From Candidatus Competibacteraceae bacterium (GTDB taxonomy: Bacteria > Pseudomonadota > Gammaproteobacteria > Competibacterales > Competibacteraceae), in the NCBI GenBank assembly GCA_020445005.1, contig JAGRHM010000146.1, positions 1 to 7,641 on the forward strand: DNA of 7,641 nucleotides, in the 5' to 3' direction. This document shows positions 5,989-7,641 of the stretch, in pieces. Position 1 is the stretch's first letter. The number at the start of each line of letters is the position of its first letter. The translations under genes and the position numbers were made by a program. The notes under the pieces were generated by a model. That model was given only the letters and a program-made list of their open reading frames with translations. It ran no database searches and had not been told where the DNA came from.

Positions 5989-7608
5989 TTACAACGGGCC
6001 ACCATCGACCGATGATCTCCGCCACTGCGCCAGTTCTCGGCGCAGCACCTTGCCGTTAGCGGTGCGCGGCAGCGCATCGGTGAAAATAATCTCGCGGGGA
6101 CATTTATAGGCGGCTAAATGTTCATGGGCGTAGTTCAGCAACGGTGCGGCATCCATCCCGTCCGGCTCATCGGGATCACGCGGCACAACAAAAGCCGCAA
6201 TCACGCTGACCTGCTCGCGCACCCGCAATTCGGTTACTGCAACCTCTAAAACCGCCGGATGCTGGCTCAGGCAATGCTCTACTTCCAGCGGCGACACCCG
6301 GTAACCCATCGCATTCATGACATCATCGTTGCGTCCGTGATAGAACATGCAACCGTCCGCATCGAAATGCGCCAGATCGCCGCCGATAAACCAGTCGCCC
6401 CGGTATACCAACGCTTCCTCGTCCGGTCGATTCCAGTAACCGAGCATCAAGCCTGGATCGCTGCGATGCACCGCCAGCAAACCAATCTCGCTAGATGGCA
6501 GTGGTTCATCACCCGCTTCTCGATCGACGGGCAACGCCGCAACGCAACGACCGGGTTGGGCTTTGCCCGGACTGCCCGGCTTAACCGGTGCCTGCGGCGA
6601 TGAGGAAATATAGGTGGAACACTCACTCATGCCCAGCGCCTCGTATAACTCTTTACCGGTCACTGCCCGCCACTGTTCCAGCAGCGCCACGCTCAGCGCC
6701 TCGCCAGCGGTCAATCCATGGCGCAAGCTGGACAAGTTAAAGGTGCGCAAGTCATTGTATTTCAAAATCTGCCGATACAATCCCGGCACGGCGGCAAACA
6801 GGGTCGCCTGGAACTGCTCCATCAACACCGGCCAGACCGTGGCATCACGCGGTCCGTTGTACAGCACCGTTGTCGCTCCATTCGCCCAGGGGTCCGTTAG
6901 CCCCACGCCCAGCGTGTAAGTCCAGTTAAACGCCCCAGCATGAAGGATCACATCATCCGGACGGATGCCATACCAGCCCTGGTACATGGGCCGCCGCCCC
7001 CAGGCGGAACGCTGAGCGTGCAATACCCCCTTGGGCTGGCCAGTGGTGCCGGAGGTATAGATCAGAAAAGCCGGATCACCGGCGGCAGTGTCTGCATAAT
7101 CTGCGGGTTCACCTGTACGCAGCGCCGCAGTGTCCGCCGGTCCCAACACCCGAACTCCGGGCGGCGGCGTAATCGCTAGTTCATCCGACACGGCCAGCAG
7201 TTGAGCGCCGGAATCAGCCAGCAGGAAATCGGCTTCCTCTTCAGTTAATTGCGCGGAGGAGGGTAACGGTACACAACCGGCGGCGATGGCGCCGAAGAAC
7301 AACAGGGCATAATCGCTGGTATTGCCCATACGAATCATGACCCGCGCGCCCGGCTCCAAACCCAGGCCACGCAACCCCGCGGCGGTTCGCCGCACTGCGT
7401 CGTCCAGTTGCCGATACGTCCAACACTCCGCTTCAGCCAGCGGCGCATGGGCATCGGACGCCACGATGAGCGCCACCTTATCCGGGGTCGCCCACACCGC
7501 CGCCTCCAGGCAGTAACGCGCCATGTTAAACCGCGTGGGCGGCAATTCGCCGGTATAACCCCATCGACTTTTCACCTCTCCTCCTCGCCGTTCACCTTTC
7601 GCCTTCAT
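5989..7608 (-). CDS. AMP-forming acyl-CoA synthetase
   Basis: A 539-residue member of the ANL adenylating superfamily. It activates a carboxylic acid with ATP to an acyl-AMP and transfers it to CoA, in the cytoplasm. All core motifs are present: phosphate loop YTSGTTGQPKG (184-194), YEALGMSE (322-329), GGDL with D411, the hinge GRNDDVMNAMGYRVSP (425-440) and the C-terminal PRTANGK with catalytic K520. Length is normal for the family. The GRNDDVMNAxGYRVSP hinge fits the short/medium-chain or aromatic acyl-CoA ligases of proteobacteria, but the substrate cannot be read from the sequence. Two starts are possible. ATG 7608 lies 7 nt after an apparent upstream stop and may be coupled. GTG 7575 (codon 12) is preceded by GAGGAGGAGAG and drops an unconserved basic tail. 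The gene is convergent with the SPASM-like gene. Confidence 0.93.
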   Translation of the reverse strand: MKAKGERRGGEVKSRWGYTGELPPTRFNMARYCLEAAVWATPDKVALIVASDAHAPLAEAECWTYRQLDDAVRRTAAGLRGLGLEPGARVMIRMGNTSDYALLFFGAIAAGCVPLPSSAQLTEEEADFLLADSGAQLLAVSDELAITPPPGVRVLGPADTAALRTGEPADYADTAAGDPAFLIYTSGTTGQPKGVLHAQRSAWGRRPMYQGWYGIRPDDVILHAGAFNWTYTLGVGLTDPWANGATTVLYNGPRDATVWPVLMEQFQATLFAAVPGLYRQILKYNDLRTFNLSSLRHGLTAGEALSVALLEQWRAVTGKELYEALGMSECSTYISSSPQAPVKPGSPGKAQPGRCVAALPVDREAGDEPLPSSEIGLLAVHRSDPGLMLGYWNRPDEEALVYRGDWFIGGDLAHFDADGCMFYHGRNDDVMNAMGYRVSPLEVEHCLSQHPAVLEVAVTELRVREQVSVIAAFVVPRDPDEPDGMDAAPLLNYAHEHLAAYKCPREIIFTDALPRTANGKVLRRELAQWRRSSVDGGPL

Positions 7609-7615
7609 GCTCGTT

Positions 7616-7641
7616 TTATTTCCAGAAATCCGGATGGAACA
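7616..7641 (-). CDS. Possible C-terminal end of an upstream gene (runs off right edge)
   Basis: Read on the minus strand, the last bases give FHPDFWK followed by TAA, ending 7 nt before the acyl-CoA synthetase ATG. This looks like the end of a protein and would place the synthetase second or later in an operon. Only eight codons are visible, so neither family nor reality can be confirmed. The same bases contain the short inverted repeats ATTTC-CA-GAAAT (7618-7629) and ATCCGGAT (7628-7635), so promoter DNA is the alternative. Confidence 0.3.

Overview
The window looks like the chromosome of a gammaproteobacterium, probably an environmental, respiring Gram-negative. The signs are a long-form leuA, a periplasmic cytochrome c' with a b561-type partner, a patatin outer-membrane autotransporter and a Tat-type leader. 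Genus cannot be assigned from the sequence alone.

Left part (1-1044, mostly minus strand): the first 72 codons of leuA (2-isopropylmalate synthase) run off the left edge. The roughly 390 bases upstream hold no confident protein gene. They do contain a leucine-codon-rich short reading frame followed by three mutually overlapping hairpins, arranged as expected for a transcription attenuator of leuA. A 79-residue membrane protein of unknown function follows, with a divergent promoter region between it and the next gene.

Middle (1045-4650): a di-haem cytochrome b561-family membrane protein (plus) and a periplasmic cytochrome c' (minus) converge on a perfect 26-bp palindrome that probably terminates both. 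They are a plausible electron-transfer pair. Further right on the minus strand is a 746-residue patatin-POTRA-beta-barrel protein, a type Vd autotransporter of the PlpD kind.

Right part (4650-7641): divergent from the patatin gene is a compact two-gene unit, the most interesting part of the window. The first gene encodes a 122-residue peptide with a twin-arginine leader and eight W-x-N motifs, five of them in perfectly conserved glycine/arginine/proline-rich repeats. Such motifs are what radical-SAM cyclophane (triceptide, GrrA/OscA-like) enzymes modify. The second gene starts 3 nt later. It encodes a 273-residue protein with a C-terminal SPASM-like cysteine cluster (C-x2-C-x5-C-x12-C) but no radical-SAM CxxxCxxC motif. 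The pair resembles a RiPP precursor with a cut-down or degenerate maturase. A hairpin separates it from a convergent AMP-forming acyl-CoA synthetase, which itself seems to lie 7 nt downstream of another gene clipped by the right edge.
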